Made by a program: the position numbers and the translations under genes
DNA from: Pirellulaceae bacterium
Lineage (GTDB): Bacteria > Planctomycetota > Planctomycetia > Pirellulales > Pirellulaceae
Reading direction: 5' to 3'
DNA: 64,000 bases
NCBI GenBank assembly: GCA_026004795.1
Contig: BPJV01000002.1
Location: 62,001 to 126,000 of the forward strand
Part shown: positions 26,510-35,256 of the stretch, in pieces
Numbering within the stretch: the first letter of the stretch is position 1
Layout of the letters: the number at the start of each line of letters is the position of its first letter
The notes under the pieces: model-generated
The model's input: the letters and a program-made list of their open reading frames with translations, nothing else
Told to the model about the DNA's origin: nothing
Databases searched by the model: none

Positions 26510-28600
26510 GTGAGTGGCGACGTGATCCGAATCTTCCCCAGGCTGCTGAAGGTATCGCTGTGGTGCTGCCTCGCATGGCAACCCGTCGAACAGGTGACGG
26601 CGCAAAATCGCTTTGCCACCTCGGACAACCAGAGCGGTTACGTGCACTGGATCGACCTTTACGATGCCAATAATACGCGCATCGATCCCAATCAAGAGAA
26701 TCCGCCGCCCTACGATCCCGGTAAGACATGCGGGAGGTGTCATGACGTTGAGCAGATTGCTCACGGATGGCACTTCAACGCGTTGGACTCGAAGGTACCC
26801 GCCGGTCGCCCAGGCTTTCCCTGGGTGTGGCGTGACCCGAGGACGGGTACCTTCCTTCCCCTGAGCTACCGCGATTGGGCCAAATCATGGAATCCCGACC
26901 GGTTAGGGATGACGCGTTGGGAGGTGGCGGCTCATTTCGGCGGCTACCTGCCCGGTGCGGGAGTAGGCAGTGGCCCATCGCTGGCAACCTCATCGATGGC
27001 CAGTACGGAACAGCGCGAGGTTGCCGACGATGCAGACCAGGAAACGGAGGAGCAACAGTTCGCGACGGACCGCACGGCGATCACCGGGCCGCTCCCGCTC
27101 GATTGCATGATCTGCCATCATCGCCCAGGAAGTGGATATAGTCCCTTCGCCTGGACGGAACAAATCGAATCCCAGAACTTTGCCTACGCACCGACGGCGG
27201 CGGCTGGTATCGGCACGGTGACAGGGAATACGAGCCGTCTGCGCGACGACTTTGACCCCGCGGCCGATGGAGCTGCAGACCGGTTGCCCAAAGTGGCGTA
27301 CGACCTGAATCGATTTCGTACCGATGGGAAAGTGTTCTTCGATCTGGTTCGTAAACCGAGCAATGACGCTTGTTATTACTGCCACACCAACATGCCGGCG
27401 GCAGCGGTCGGGGGCCAACGATGGTTGCACGACGAAGATGTCCATCTTCGTGCCGGGATGCAGTGTGCCGATTGCCATCGCAATGGTTTGGACCATCATA
27501 CGGTGCGCGGATTTGCTGGAGAACGTCATGCGCACGGGTTTTCAATGGCTGCGTTTTCCTGTCAGGGATGCCATTTGGGTGAAGTCGACGGACGACGGCT
27601 CGAGGCGAGCAACGTGGGACGTCTAGGAGCCCCACGCCCGCTACATCGTGGCCTACCACCGTTGCACTTCGAGAAGCTGAGCTGCACGGCCTGCCATAGT
27701 GGCCCGGTGACCGAACAGGAACTGGACCGACAAGTCAATTCGATGATCCACCGGCTGGGAGAGCACGTGAAGCGTGATGGCGATGAACTGCCCGGAATCG
27801 TCGGCGGGGCCCTACTTCCACTCACCTCCTCTTCCGATTCGCCACTCTATCCCCATCGCTTGCTGTGGCCCTCCTATTGGGCAGTAATGGAGAAGGGAAC
27901 CATCCAGCCACTGCATCCCGAGCGTGCGTACGAGTTGGTCCGTCGCGCGTTGCGTGTCCGTCGAGATTTTTCCGAGGAATTGGCAGAGGTACGTCTGCCT
28001 CTGTCGCAACGTCGAGAAATCTTGGGTGACTCCCGCGCCGGCGTGCGGGAAGAAGATTGGACCGACGAAGAGCGCCAGCAAATCCGTGCGGCGGAGGCGC
28101 AGTTGCGAAAGTCGCAGATCAGCGAACGAATGGTGGCCGCCCTCTCGGCTATCGAGGAAGCGTATCCCGGACAGCAGGCCGTCTACATCTCCGGTGGCCA
28201 AGGGTTCGTGCGTGATGGAGACACGGGGCTCAAGAAGCTTGATCGGGAGCAGTTAGGAGACGCTGCCGATCCGTACAAGTGGCCGTTAGCCCACAATGTT
28301 CGCCCGGCGCGTCAAGCCTTGGGCGCCGACGGTTGTACTGACTGCCATCGCGCGGATGCTCCTCTGTTCAATATGGAAGTGCGCCCCATCGCGGTGCTTC
28401 CCGATCAACAGCCGGCCGCTGTCCCCATCCATCGCCTGCAGGGCATCGATCGGCAGTTGGCCGAACGTTGGAATCGCCTTTTCGGCGGGCGGGAGCTGTT
28501 TAAAGTCGTCGGATGGGGGATGTTCTTAGCGACGTGTGGGATCTTTTTCGCTGCGGTGGTGTGGAATTTGGGGAGCTACTGGAATCGCAGGGCCTCCTGA
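26510..28600 (+). CDS. Heptaheme cytochrome c, membrane-anchored
   Basis: The 696-residue protein has seven CxxCH heme motifs in order: CGRCH (residue 74), CMICH, CYYCH, CADCH, CQGCH, CTACH and CTDCH. An N-terminal hydrophobic segment (LLKVSLWCCLAWQ) acts as signal peptide, and a single transmembrane helix (VVGWGMFLATCGIFFAAVVW) lies near the C-terminus, so the hemes face the periplasm and the tail is anchored. HH pairs next to motifs could be distal ligands. The next gene, 32 bases on, encodes a His-containing membrane protein, suggesting a quinone-linked electron-transfer complex. The reaction is unknown; no catalytic cysteine or lysine-ligated heme motif (CxxCK) is visible. Confidence 0.85.
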   Translation: MSGDVIRIFPRLLKVSLWCCLAWQPVEQVTAQNRFATSDNQSGYVHWIDLYDANNTRIDPNQENPPPYDPGKTCGRCHDVEQIAHGWHFNALDSKVPAGRPGFPWVWRDPRTGTFLPLSYRDWAKSWNPDRLGMTRWEVAAHFGGYLPGAGVGSGPSLATSSMASTEQREVADDADQETEEQQFATDRTAITGPLPLDCMICHHRPGSGYSPFAWTEQIESQNFAYAPTAAAGIGTVTGNTSRLRDDFDPAADGAADRLPKVAYDLNRFRTDGKVFFDLVRKPSNDACYYCHTNMPAAAVGGQRWLHDEDVHLRAGMQCADCHRNGLDHHTVRGFAGERHAHGFSMAAFSCQGCHLGEVDGRRLEASNVGRLGAPRPLHRGLPPLHFEKLSCTACHSGPVTEQELDRQVNSMIHRLGEHVKRDGDELPGIVGGALLPLTSSSDSPLYPHRLLWPSYWAVMEKGTIQPLHPERAYELVRRALRVRRDFSEELAEVRLPLSQRREILGDSRAGVREEDWTDEERQQIRAAEAQLRKSQISERMVAALSAIEEAYPGQQAVYISGGQGFVRDGDTGLKKLDREQLGDAADPYKWPLAHNVRPARQALGADGCTDCHRADAPLFNMEVRPIAVLPDQQPAAVPIHRLQGIDRQLAERWNRLFGGRELFKVVGWGMFLATCGIFFAAVVWNLGSYWNRRAS

Positions 28601-28632
28601 AATAGTTGTGGGAACTGAGGAAAGACGAAACC

Positions 28633-29211
28633 ATGTCCATCCTTGCTGACATCGCGATCATCGCATGGCCGTGGCGCACGATCCTCCTGACTGCGACAGT
28701 AATCGTGGGAGCGTTCCTTGTTCTCCATGCAGTGTGGGTCGCCTGCACACCCCGCCACCTTACCGTGCGTGAACGCCACGGCGCGATCAGTCGCGTGGCC
28801 TATGTGCTATTCGTGCTGGTGACCGTCGTCTTGGCCGCCACCGCTTTTGGAAATTTGTGGCGTGGCGTGTCCATGAAAGGTTACGCCTTGTTGGCTCATG
28901 TGGCAGCCTCCGGTGCCTTTCTCTTTCTCCTGCTGTGCCTCAGTCTGTTCTTCCTGCCCCGCGGCACGGACCGCACTGGACAGCCGCATGAGCTGGAACA
29001 TCGTTGGTGGCTTGCACGCTGGTCCGCCTGGATGCTTGTCGGCAGTAGCATCGTCGCCGCCGCAACAATGTTGGTCAGCATGTTGCCACTGGCAGACACC
29101 AATGGCCTGCTCCTGCTCGCTCAAGTACACCGCGTTGGCGGGCTTGCGGTCCTTGTCTCTCTGATCCTCCATGTGTACGCCATGAGCGTGACACGGGCCG
29201 GATGGAGGTAA
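28633..29211 (+). CDS. Multi-pass membrane protein, probable b-type partner of the heptaheme cytochrome
   Basis: The ATG at 28633 follows GAGGAAAGACG. The 192-residue protein has five predicted helices (about 8-38, 58-77, 85-110, 132-152, 160-182). Histidines lie within or at the ends of helices (LHAVW, LLAHVAASGA, VHRVGGL, ILHVYA), a pattern that could coordinate two b hemes as in quinol-oxidising membrane subunits. It follows the heptaheme cytochrome gene by 32 bases and is surely in the same operon. I did not recognise a named family, so heme binding is inference. Confidence 0.65.
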   Translation: MSILADIAIIAWPWRTILLTATVIVGAFLVLHAVWVACTPRHLTVRERHGAISRVAYVLFVLVTVVLAATAFGNLWRGVSMKGYALLAHVAASGAFLFLLLCLSLFFLPRGTDRTGQPHELEHRWWLARWSAWMLVGSSIVAAATMLVSMLPLADTNGLLLLAQVHRVGGLAVLVSLILHVYAMSVTRAGWR

Positions 29212-29286
29212 GGCGGCAATGGCATTTGCCGCACCTGATTCGCCGGCTGTGCCAACTACCTACAGTTCTCCATTGCGAGCGTCCGT

Positions 29287-29919
29287 GTGGAAATCCTGCT
29301 AATCGATAACTACGACAGCTTTGTCCATAACTTGGGACGCTATTTCGTCCTGCTGGGGCAATCCATCCACGTCTGGCGGAACGACGACCGGCGGCTGGAA
29401 GAAATCCAAGCAGATAGTTTTGACGCCATCGTCCTCTCACCGGGGCCAGGCGCCCCGATCGATGCTGGTCTTTCTCTGGAGGTGGTTCGACGCTGCGGAA
29501 GTGACGTGCCCATGCTCGGCGTCTGCTTGGGGCATCAGGTCATCTGCGAGGCATACGGCGGCCAAATCGTGCGGGCGAAACGGCCCCTGCACGGCAAAGG
29601 ATCCGCGGTAGACTACACCGTTGACACCCCTTTGTTCCGCGGGATCGCCTCAGGAACGGTGTTCGGTCGCTATCACTCGTTAGTGGTCGACCCAGCGTCA
29701 CTTCCGCCATCGCTGCATATCACCGCGACGTCTCCTGACGGGGAGGTCATGGCCGTGCAGCACCAGAAGCATCCGGTATTCGGCGTGCAATTCCACCCCG
29801 AATCGATACTCTCCCCGCGGGGCATGGATCTTCTCGCCAACTTCCTCGACTTGGTGCAGTCCTTCCGCTCTGACCGGGACAGACTGCTGCCTCCACACAG
29901 TGTTTTCCCCGTCCGATAG
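29287..29919 (+). CDS. Anthranilate/aminodeoxychorismate synthase glutamine amidotransferase
   Basis: A 210-residue class I glutamine amidotransferase, the small subunit (TrpG or PabA) that passes ammonia to chorismate-using synthases. It opens with ILLIDNYDSFVHNL, has VLSPGPGAP, the nucleophile in GVCLGHQVICEAYGG and the His-Glu pair in GVQFHPESIL. The start is the GTG at 29287. No trpE or pabB partner is near, so the choice between tryptophan and folate synthesis is open; a dual-use subunit is possible. Confidence 0.93.
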   Translation: MEILLIDNYDSFVHNLGRYFVLLGQSIHVWRNDDRRLEEIQADSFDAIVLSPGPGAPIDAGLSLEVVRRCGSDVPMLGVCLGHQVICEAYGGQIVRAKRPLHGKGSAVDYTVDTPLFRGIASGTVFGRYHSLVVDPASLPPSLHITATSPDGEVMAVQHQKHPVFGVQFHPESILSPRGMDLLANFLDLVQSFRSDRDRLLPPHSVFPVR

Positions 29920-30281
29920 GGAACACGGGGGGAGCCTGCGCAAACTAGAGCCCGACGGCCGTGGCTGGGTTAAGCGAAGGGGAAGATCGCGCCTACCCGG
30001 TCAATTTGTCATGAATTGATCCCGATGCGTCTCCATCGGCACGAAGGCACAATTCTTGCAGCAGCCGGATCAGGCAATTTCGGCGCGGTCGGCAAGGTCT
30101 GCCCACTCTACGGAACCGATTCTTGGCAGTTGGCCAGTTTTCGTGGTGATGCCTTTTGGTGACGACCGAAACCAGGAAAGGATGCATCTGAGTAAGATAT
30201 AGAAGTAGGGGAAAATGCGCGGCGGCGATTAACAACAGCGGGAACCGCCCCACAACATGCAACCCTAATGGGGAGACTGTC
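29920..30281. other. Intergenic region, nothing recognised
   Basis: About 360 bases between the amidotransferase and the dehydrogenase gene. No gene or clear structured RNA is visible. GGGGAG next to the downstream ATG is its ribosome site. Confidence 0.4.
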
Positions 30282-31142
30282 ATGGATAAGCATCGCCGAA
30301 CCGAGCACCAGTGGGCTCTGGTTACCGGAGCCTCATCAGGGTTGGGGCGTGAGTTGGCGCGTCAGTTGGCATGCGACTATGGCATCCAGCCGCTATTGGT
30401 TGCTCGTCGCGAGGAACGCCTTTGGGAACTGAAGCGCGAGCTGGAGGCGGCCTGCGGTGTGCGATCGGAGGTGCTGACAACCGACCTGCGCGAGGAAGAA
30501 CAACTAGACGAAGTATTTCGCCGGGCGGTTGCTGTGGGAAATGTCTCCACGTTGGTTCTCAACGCGGGAGTCACCTATTTTGGGCTGCATCAGCAAATGG
30601 ATTACCGCCAGTTTCGCCACATGATGGCCACCAATGTAAACAGCATTGTGCGGCTCACACAACTCTTTCTCCCGCACCTCACCGCGCAATCCGATCGCAC
30701 GCGAATATTGATCGTCAGCAGCTTGGCGGGACTATTGCCGATTCCGTACCAGACGGCTTACTCGGCCAGCAAAGCCTTCCTATGCAATTTCGGACTTGGG
30801 CTCCGGCATGAACTGCGAGGTACAAATGTTTCGGTGACCGTGTTCGCCCCGGGGGGAATTGAGACGGAGTTGTTGCACAAAAGCGGGTTGGCAGCTCGGT
30901 TTGGCGGTAGCGTGTTCAATCACCGTGCCGATCAGTGCGCACGCTCGGCATTGCGTGCTCTGTGGCACAATAAGGGATTGCATGTTCCCGGCGTATTCAA
31001 CAACGCCGTGCTCATCGCGGCGCGTCTGTTGCCGCGAACCTGGATGACGTCGATCATTGGCCATATCTATGCCGATGCGCTACGCGAATTGAGCCGGCCA
31101 TTTGCCCAGCCCACTGCTGATTCAATTCACATGATGCGGTGA
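30282..31142 (+). CDS. Short-chain dehydrogenase/reductase
   Basis: A 286-residue classical SDR. TGASSGLGRELARQLA (residues 15-30) is the TGxxxGxG cofactor loop, LVARREERL the strand that favours NADP, NAGVTYFG the conserved NAG, SSLAG the catalytic Ser, and YQTAYSASK the Tyr-x-x-x-Lys pair. APGGIETEL is the usual loop after strand 6. The substrate is unknown. The start has GGGGAG upstream; the stop lies 22 bases from that of the convergent helicase gene. Confidence 0.9.
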   Translation: MDKHRRTEHQWALVTGASSGLGRELARQLACDYGIQPLLVARREERLWELKRELEAACGVRSEVLTTDLREEEQLDEVFRRAVAVGNVSTLVLNAGVTYFGLHQQMDYRQFRHMMATNVNSIVRLTQLFLPHLTAQSDRTRILIVSSLAGLLPIPYQTAYSASKAFLCNFGLGLRHELRGTNVSVTVFAPGGIETELLHKSGLAARFGGSVFNHRADQCARSALRALWHNKGLHVPGVFNNAVLIAARLLPRTWMTSIIGHIYADALRELSRPFAQPTADSIHMMR

Positions 31143-31164
31143 GAGAACGATTCTCGTATGGACG

Positions 31165-33057
31165 TCAGCCGTGTACCGTCCCCAGTTCCCAGACGCTGCG
31201 CACCACTCCCAAGGAATCGAAATAGTCGATCAAATCGTGGTAAAAGGGGTGATGAGCCAGCGTGGCACTATCGCCGATAACACGCAAGAAACGGCGGGCG
31301 CGAGTCAAAGCGACATTGATGCGACGAGTGTCCGCTAAAAACCCGACTTGGGCCACTTCATTGCTGCGCACCAGGGAGAGCAATACCGCCTCCTTTTCAC
31401 GCCCTTGAAAACCGTCCACCGTATCGATTTCCAATCCGGCGACGGGAAGCATCTCCCGCAGGATTCGAGCTTGCGCCGCATAGGGTGCGATTACTGCAAT
31501 CTGCGGCGGTTGGACGCCATGTTCCATTAGGCGGCGGGCTTCGGCAGCCACCCACTCCGCCTCACGCACATTTCGCTTCGACAACCCATCCGGCTCGACT
31601 TCTTCGTACCAGCCCGCACCGGCCGTATCCCAAAACTCTACGACCGGTTCCGATTCGTCAACCGTCACCGCTTCCAATTGATGCAGGCGATGGTGGCGCA
31701 CCGACGGGTGTGCCTCCAGTGCATCGTCATAAAACCTCCTATTGGAAAACCCCATGATCTGCTCGTGCATTCGGTACTGTACTTTCAACCGACGGTAGAT
31801 CGTCTCCCCGAACTGCTCCAGAAGTCGTTCCATCATGCTACGGGCAAAGCCTTCCCTGGCTGCTTCGACGCTCACCACGGTCGGTGGCAGTTGACAATGA
31901 TCCCCAGCAAAGACGATACGATCGGCTCGGGCCACCGCCGCCCAAATCGCTGGTTCGACACATTGACCGGCTTCGTCGATCACCGCTAAGTCGAACTGCT
32001 CGTTACCCAGTAATTCATCATCGATCGTCGTCGTGGTGCAGATCACCGACGCGGAGCGAATGATCGAGCGAACGGTGGAGCGTTCTAGGGCACGAGCTTG
32101 TCGTCGCAAACGCCCAGCTTCTGCATAGAGTTCCCCCCGACGGTGATTGGCATCACGGCCGCGACGCACCTTGGATGCCGCATGCATCAACTGATCGATT
32201 TCGCGCCACATGTCCCGAACAATCTTCGAATTGGGATCGGCTTCCACCTGTTCATCCAACGTATGGCCGCGCAGCGATGGGAACACCCGTGCTGGATGCC
32301 CGACCCGCAGCACATCGGGGACCAGATCGACGATACGTTCCAGTAGGTTGTCCACGGCCGTGTTGCTAGGAGCGCATGCCAGTACCCGTCCCCCGGTGAG
32401 AACCGTTTGATAGATCAGCTCCGCCAACGTTGTCGTCTTGCCGGTTCCTGGCGGACCGTGCAGTATGGCCACATCCCGCGCCGCCATGGCGAACTGTACG
32501 GCCTCACGCTGCGACGCATTGAGTTGCAAACGAAACTCCAGTGGCGACACTTCTTCGAACCGTGGTTCACGCCATCCCATCAACGTGTCACGCAACCTGC
32601 CCCGGCGCCCCTCCAGTTGCCGGGCCATCTGCAAAGCGGTCAACTGTCGCCGCCGCGTGGTTTCATCGGGAGAAACGTCCAGTCGGAAATGGCGACCATC
32701 TGGCCACTGTTCCACCACGACCTGAATTTCGTGGGACTGCCGTCGACTGACCACACCGGCAATACCTGCGTCGCCAGCCAGCTGCTCATCGACCAATACT
32801 ACGGGTGTTCCCACCTTGATCCGTCCGGGGGGCAAGGGACCACCATGGCGTTTGACCAGATCGACCAGGATACGTCCCGCCAATCCGGTGCGGTAATCGG
32901 CGATGCTCAATCCGAGGATGGCCATGCCACTCTCTTCGGCGCTGCCCGCCCGTTCCATGGCCCGTTTGGCCGCCAAACGCTCGCGCTCGGCTTCCCCCTC
33001 CATCTCCAGCCACCGAGACTGCTGCTCGACGTATTCGTTGAACGTATTCCAATGCAC
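31165..33057 (-). CDS. SF1B (Upf1/IGHMBP2-like) helicase
   Basis: The 630-residue protein has all motifs of the Upf1-like group: motif I ILHGPPGTGKTTTLAEL, Ia CAPSNTAVDNL, II VIDEAGQCVEPA, III FAGDHCQLPPTV, IV-like LKVQYRMHEQIMGF, V TVDGFQGREKEAVLLS and VI NVALTRARRFLRVIGD. Before the helicase core is a beta-barrel-like 1B region (GRIKVGTPVVLV). Such proteins unwind nucleic acid 5' to 3'. The cellular role in bacteria is not settled. GAGGTGAT lies 11 bases before the ATG. Divergent from the FlgI-like lipoprotein gene. Confidence 0.92.
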   Translation of the reverse strand: MHWNTFNEYVEQQSRWLEMEGEAERERLAAKRAMERAGSAEESGMAILGLSIADYRTGLAGRILVDLVKRHGGPLPPGRIKVGTPVVLVDEQLAGDAGIAGVVSRRQSHEIQVVVEQWPDGRHFRLDVSPDETTRRRQLTALQMARQLEGRRGRLRDTLMGWREPRFEEVSPLEFRLQLNASQREAVQFAMAARDVAILHGPPGTGKTTTLAELIYQTVLTGGRVLACAPSNTAVDNLLERIVDLVPDVLRVGHPARVFPSLRGHTLDEQVEADPNSKIVRDMWREIDQLMHAASKVRRGRDANHRRGELYAEAGRLRRQARALERSTVRSIIRSASVICTTTTIDDELLGNEQFDLAVIDEAGQCVEPAIWAAVARADRIVFAGDHCQLPPTVVSVEAAREGFARSMMERLLEQFGETIYRRLKVQYRMHEQIMGFSNRRFYDDALEAHPSVRHHRLHQLEAVTVDESEPVVEFWDTAGAGWYEEVEPDGLSKRNVREAEWVAAEARRLMEHGVQPPQIAVIAPYAAQARILREMLPVAGLEIDTVDGFQGREKEAVLLSLVRSNEVAQVGFLADTRRINVALTRARRFLRVIGDSATLAHHPFYHDLIDYFDSLGVVRSVWELGTVHG

Positions 33058-33391
33058 GCAAAATCACCTCAGTAAAATCGTCCTCTACCCCGCCCTCGCC
33101 GCGAATTGGTTCAGGGAGCCACTTTCCGATCGCCTCCTCTCACTATCGATTGTAGGCCGGGAAGTAGCCTACGACAGACTACCTTCTCGCAGTTCCGGCC
33201 GGCATCAAGAATCAACTTGGCTTTTGCGCTCGGCTTGCTCCGCCTCATGGCCTCAATGCGCTATCCCCCATGCGTGGGTGCCCCGATTGTGGCTTGACCT
33301 GCAATGCCGACGGTCGCTAGTGTCGCAAAGCAGAAGCGATGTGTCAGCAGAGGCTGTGGACGTATGCGCTGGGGAGCAAGGAAGCCGCAGA
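33058..33391. other. Divergent intergenic region
   Basis: About 330 bases between the divergent helicase and FlgI-like genes, expected to carry both promoters. I see no clear -35/-10 pair. The longest plus-strand frame extends through here from 32903, overlapping the helicase gene, but that extension has no protein-like character. Confidence 0.4.
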
Positions 33392-35212
33392 ATGGAAACA
33401 GCGAACAAAGTCCGAAAAAACTGGCGTGCAGCGTGGATTCTCACGGCACTTTTCTTCGTGAGCAGCAGCCTGACAGGATGCACGGGGCTCGCGTTCCTAC
33501 GCGGCTCAGCGACCTCGGAAGATGATCGGGCGAAACGCGAAGAGATTCGCGCCAAGCTGACGTCCTCGACTCGCCCACGGGTTTTATCGGAGATCGGGGC
33601 TCCAGCCATGCTGACGTTGGCACGCCTGCAGAACGTCGGCCTGGTAACGCAATTGAACGGAACTGGCGGTGCAGTGGAACCGGGAAGCCTGCGTGAGCGC
33701 ATCCTCGCCGCCATGCGCAGAAATGAAGTGGAAAAGCCCAATGCGCTGCTTGACCATGCTTCCACCGCATTGGTAGCAGTCAAAGCGGCGGTGCCACCGG
33801 GCTCACAAAAAGGCGACTTGCTTGATTTAACCGTCACCGTGCCCCCGGTGGCTACGGCCAGCGATCTGGCCGGTGGTTGGTTGTTGGAAACGCCGCTGAT
33901 GGAGATGCGTTCGTTGGAAGGGCAGGTGCGTGAGTCCTTTGAGCACATGCGTGCCGAGGGACGCATCGTTACCTATGCCCAGATTACTGGCCAGGAGACC
34001 GAGGAGGCAAAGCGGACCGGGCGAATCCTTGGCGGTGGGCGGTTGGAGGAGAGCCGGAATCTGGGGATCGTTATCGAGACCGAATACGCCGATGCCCTAA
34101 CGATGGCAGCCGTATTGCCGGCGATCAACAAACGGTTTACCTACTTCAACGGGCATGCATACAAAGGCGTGGCCACCCCGCGACAAGACAGCTACATCGA
34201 GGTGGCCATCCCCGACAAGTATCGACGCGATCCCTATCACTTTATCAATACGGTGTTGCATGTGGGAATCAACGAGACCGCGGAGGATCGCGCAGCCCGA
34301 CTGCAACGATTGCGCAAGGAGGTGTTGGAGCCGATCACGACTCGTCGTGCCTGTTGGGAATTGGAGGCGATCGGTGACGAGGCCGTGGGAGTACTGACCG
34401 AGGCCCTGAAGTCCAGCGATCCTGAGGTGCGTTTCTATGCGGCGCATTCGTTGGCTTATTTGAATCAGCGAGCGGCCGTCCCCGTACTGGTATCGCTTTG
34501 TCGCGCCGAGCCAGCCTTCCGTGCGATGTGCCTGAATGGCCTGCTAGTAATCGACCACTACGAAGCGGCCGACGCCTTGGAAGAGCTTCTACATGCGGCC
34601 GATCCCGAGGTGCGCTACGGCGCGCTGCTGGCGCTGCGTGAGGAGGATGCACCACCTGCCGGATTGGACGGTGAGATGGTGGAGGGCGCCGGGCGCGTGG
34701 TCGAGATTCCGTCCCCTGGGCCTCCGCTGGTGGTAGTCAGTTTGACGAAGAGACCGGAAGTCGTCTTTTTTGGAGCCGTTCCGACCGTTCATATCGATGC
34801 CTTTCACTACGTCACGCCGCAGATACTGATCGCTCCTAGCGAACTAGGAAAGCTCCGTGTCAGTCGATTCCAACCTGGTGAGCCGGATCGTGTGGAAGTT
34901 GTGCCCGCCGATCTGCGCAGCTTGCTGATCGCCATCGCCAAAGTCGGAGGACGCTACGGTGATTGGGTAAAATTCTTGCGTGAAGCCAATCGGGAAGGTT
35001 ATTTCGCCGAGCCCTTGGCGATGAATCCGGTTCCGACTACCGGACGGGTGTATAACCGTGGGAAATCGGTCGGGGTCGCGCATCGTGACACGGAATTGCC
35101 TGCGTCGATAACCGATCCCTTTACCGGTGGCGCGGCATCGCCGGAATCCATTCCGCGGCCACCAGCAGCATCTCCCCCGGGACTGGTGCCCGCGGAATCG
35201 CTATTGCCTTAG
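33392..35212 (+). CDS. FlgI-like lipoprotein with HEAT-like repeats
   Basis: ATG at 33392, preceded by AAGGAAG, opens a lipoprotein signal (WILTALFFVSSSLTGC). Residues about 75-300 resemble the flagellar P-ring protein FlgI: LQNVGLVTQLNGTGGAVE matches its VGLVxGLxGTGD hallmark, followed by KGDLLDLTVTV and LEETPLM-like strands. Residues about 320-430 are alpha-helical HEAT-like repeats (DEAVGVLTEALKSSDPEVRFYAAHSLAYL, ALEELLHAADPEVRYGALLAL). A beta-rich C-terminal part and a Pro-rich tail end the 606-residue chain. No flagellar gene is nearby, so a role outside the flagellum, for instance an envelope-spanning ring, is likely. It precedes smc by about 45 bases. Confidence 0.75.
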   Translation: METANKVRKNWRAAWILTALFFVSSSLTGCTGLAFLRGSATSEDDRAKREEIRAKLTSSTRPRVLSEIGAPAMLTLARLQNVGLVTQLNGTGGAVEPGSLRERILAAMRRNEVEKPNALLDHASTALVAVKAAVPPGSQKGDLLDLTVTVPPVATASDLAGGWLLETPLMEMRSLEGQVRESFEHMRAEGRIVTYAQITGQETEEAKRTGRILGGGRLEESRNLGIVIETEYADALTMAAVLPAINKRFTYFNGHAYKGVATPRQDSYIEVAIPDKYRRDPYHFINTVLHVGINETAEDRAARLQRLRKEVLEPITTRRACWELEAIGDEAVGVLTEALKSSDPEVRFYAAHSLAYLNQRAAVPVLVSLCRAEPAFRAMCLNGLLVIDHYEAADALEELLHAADPEVRYGALLALREEDAPPAGLDGEMVEGAGRVVEIPSPGPPLVVVSLTKRPEVVFFGAVPTVHIDAFHYVTPQILIAPSELGKLRVSRFQPGEPDRVEVVPADLRSLLIAIAKVGGRYGDWVKFLREANREGYFAEPLAMNPVPTTGRVYNRGKSVGVAHRDTELPASITDPFTGGAASPESIPRPPAASPPGLVPAESLLP

Positions 35213-35256
35213 CTCAGTTTGACAATTCATTTCTCCATCGTAGCTTGCGCCGCCTC

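Noticed and set aside
32903-33391. N-terminal extension of the FlgI-like gene
   Set aside because: The frame is open from 32903 but overlaps the helicase gene on the other strand, while the ATG at 33392 has a ribosome site and a lipoprotein signal directly after it.
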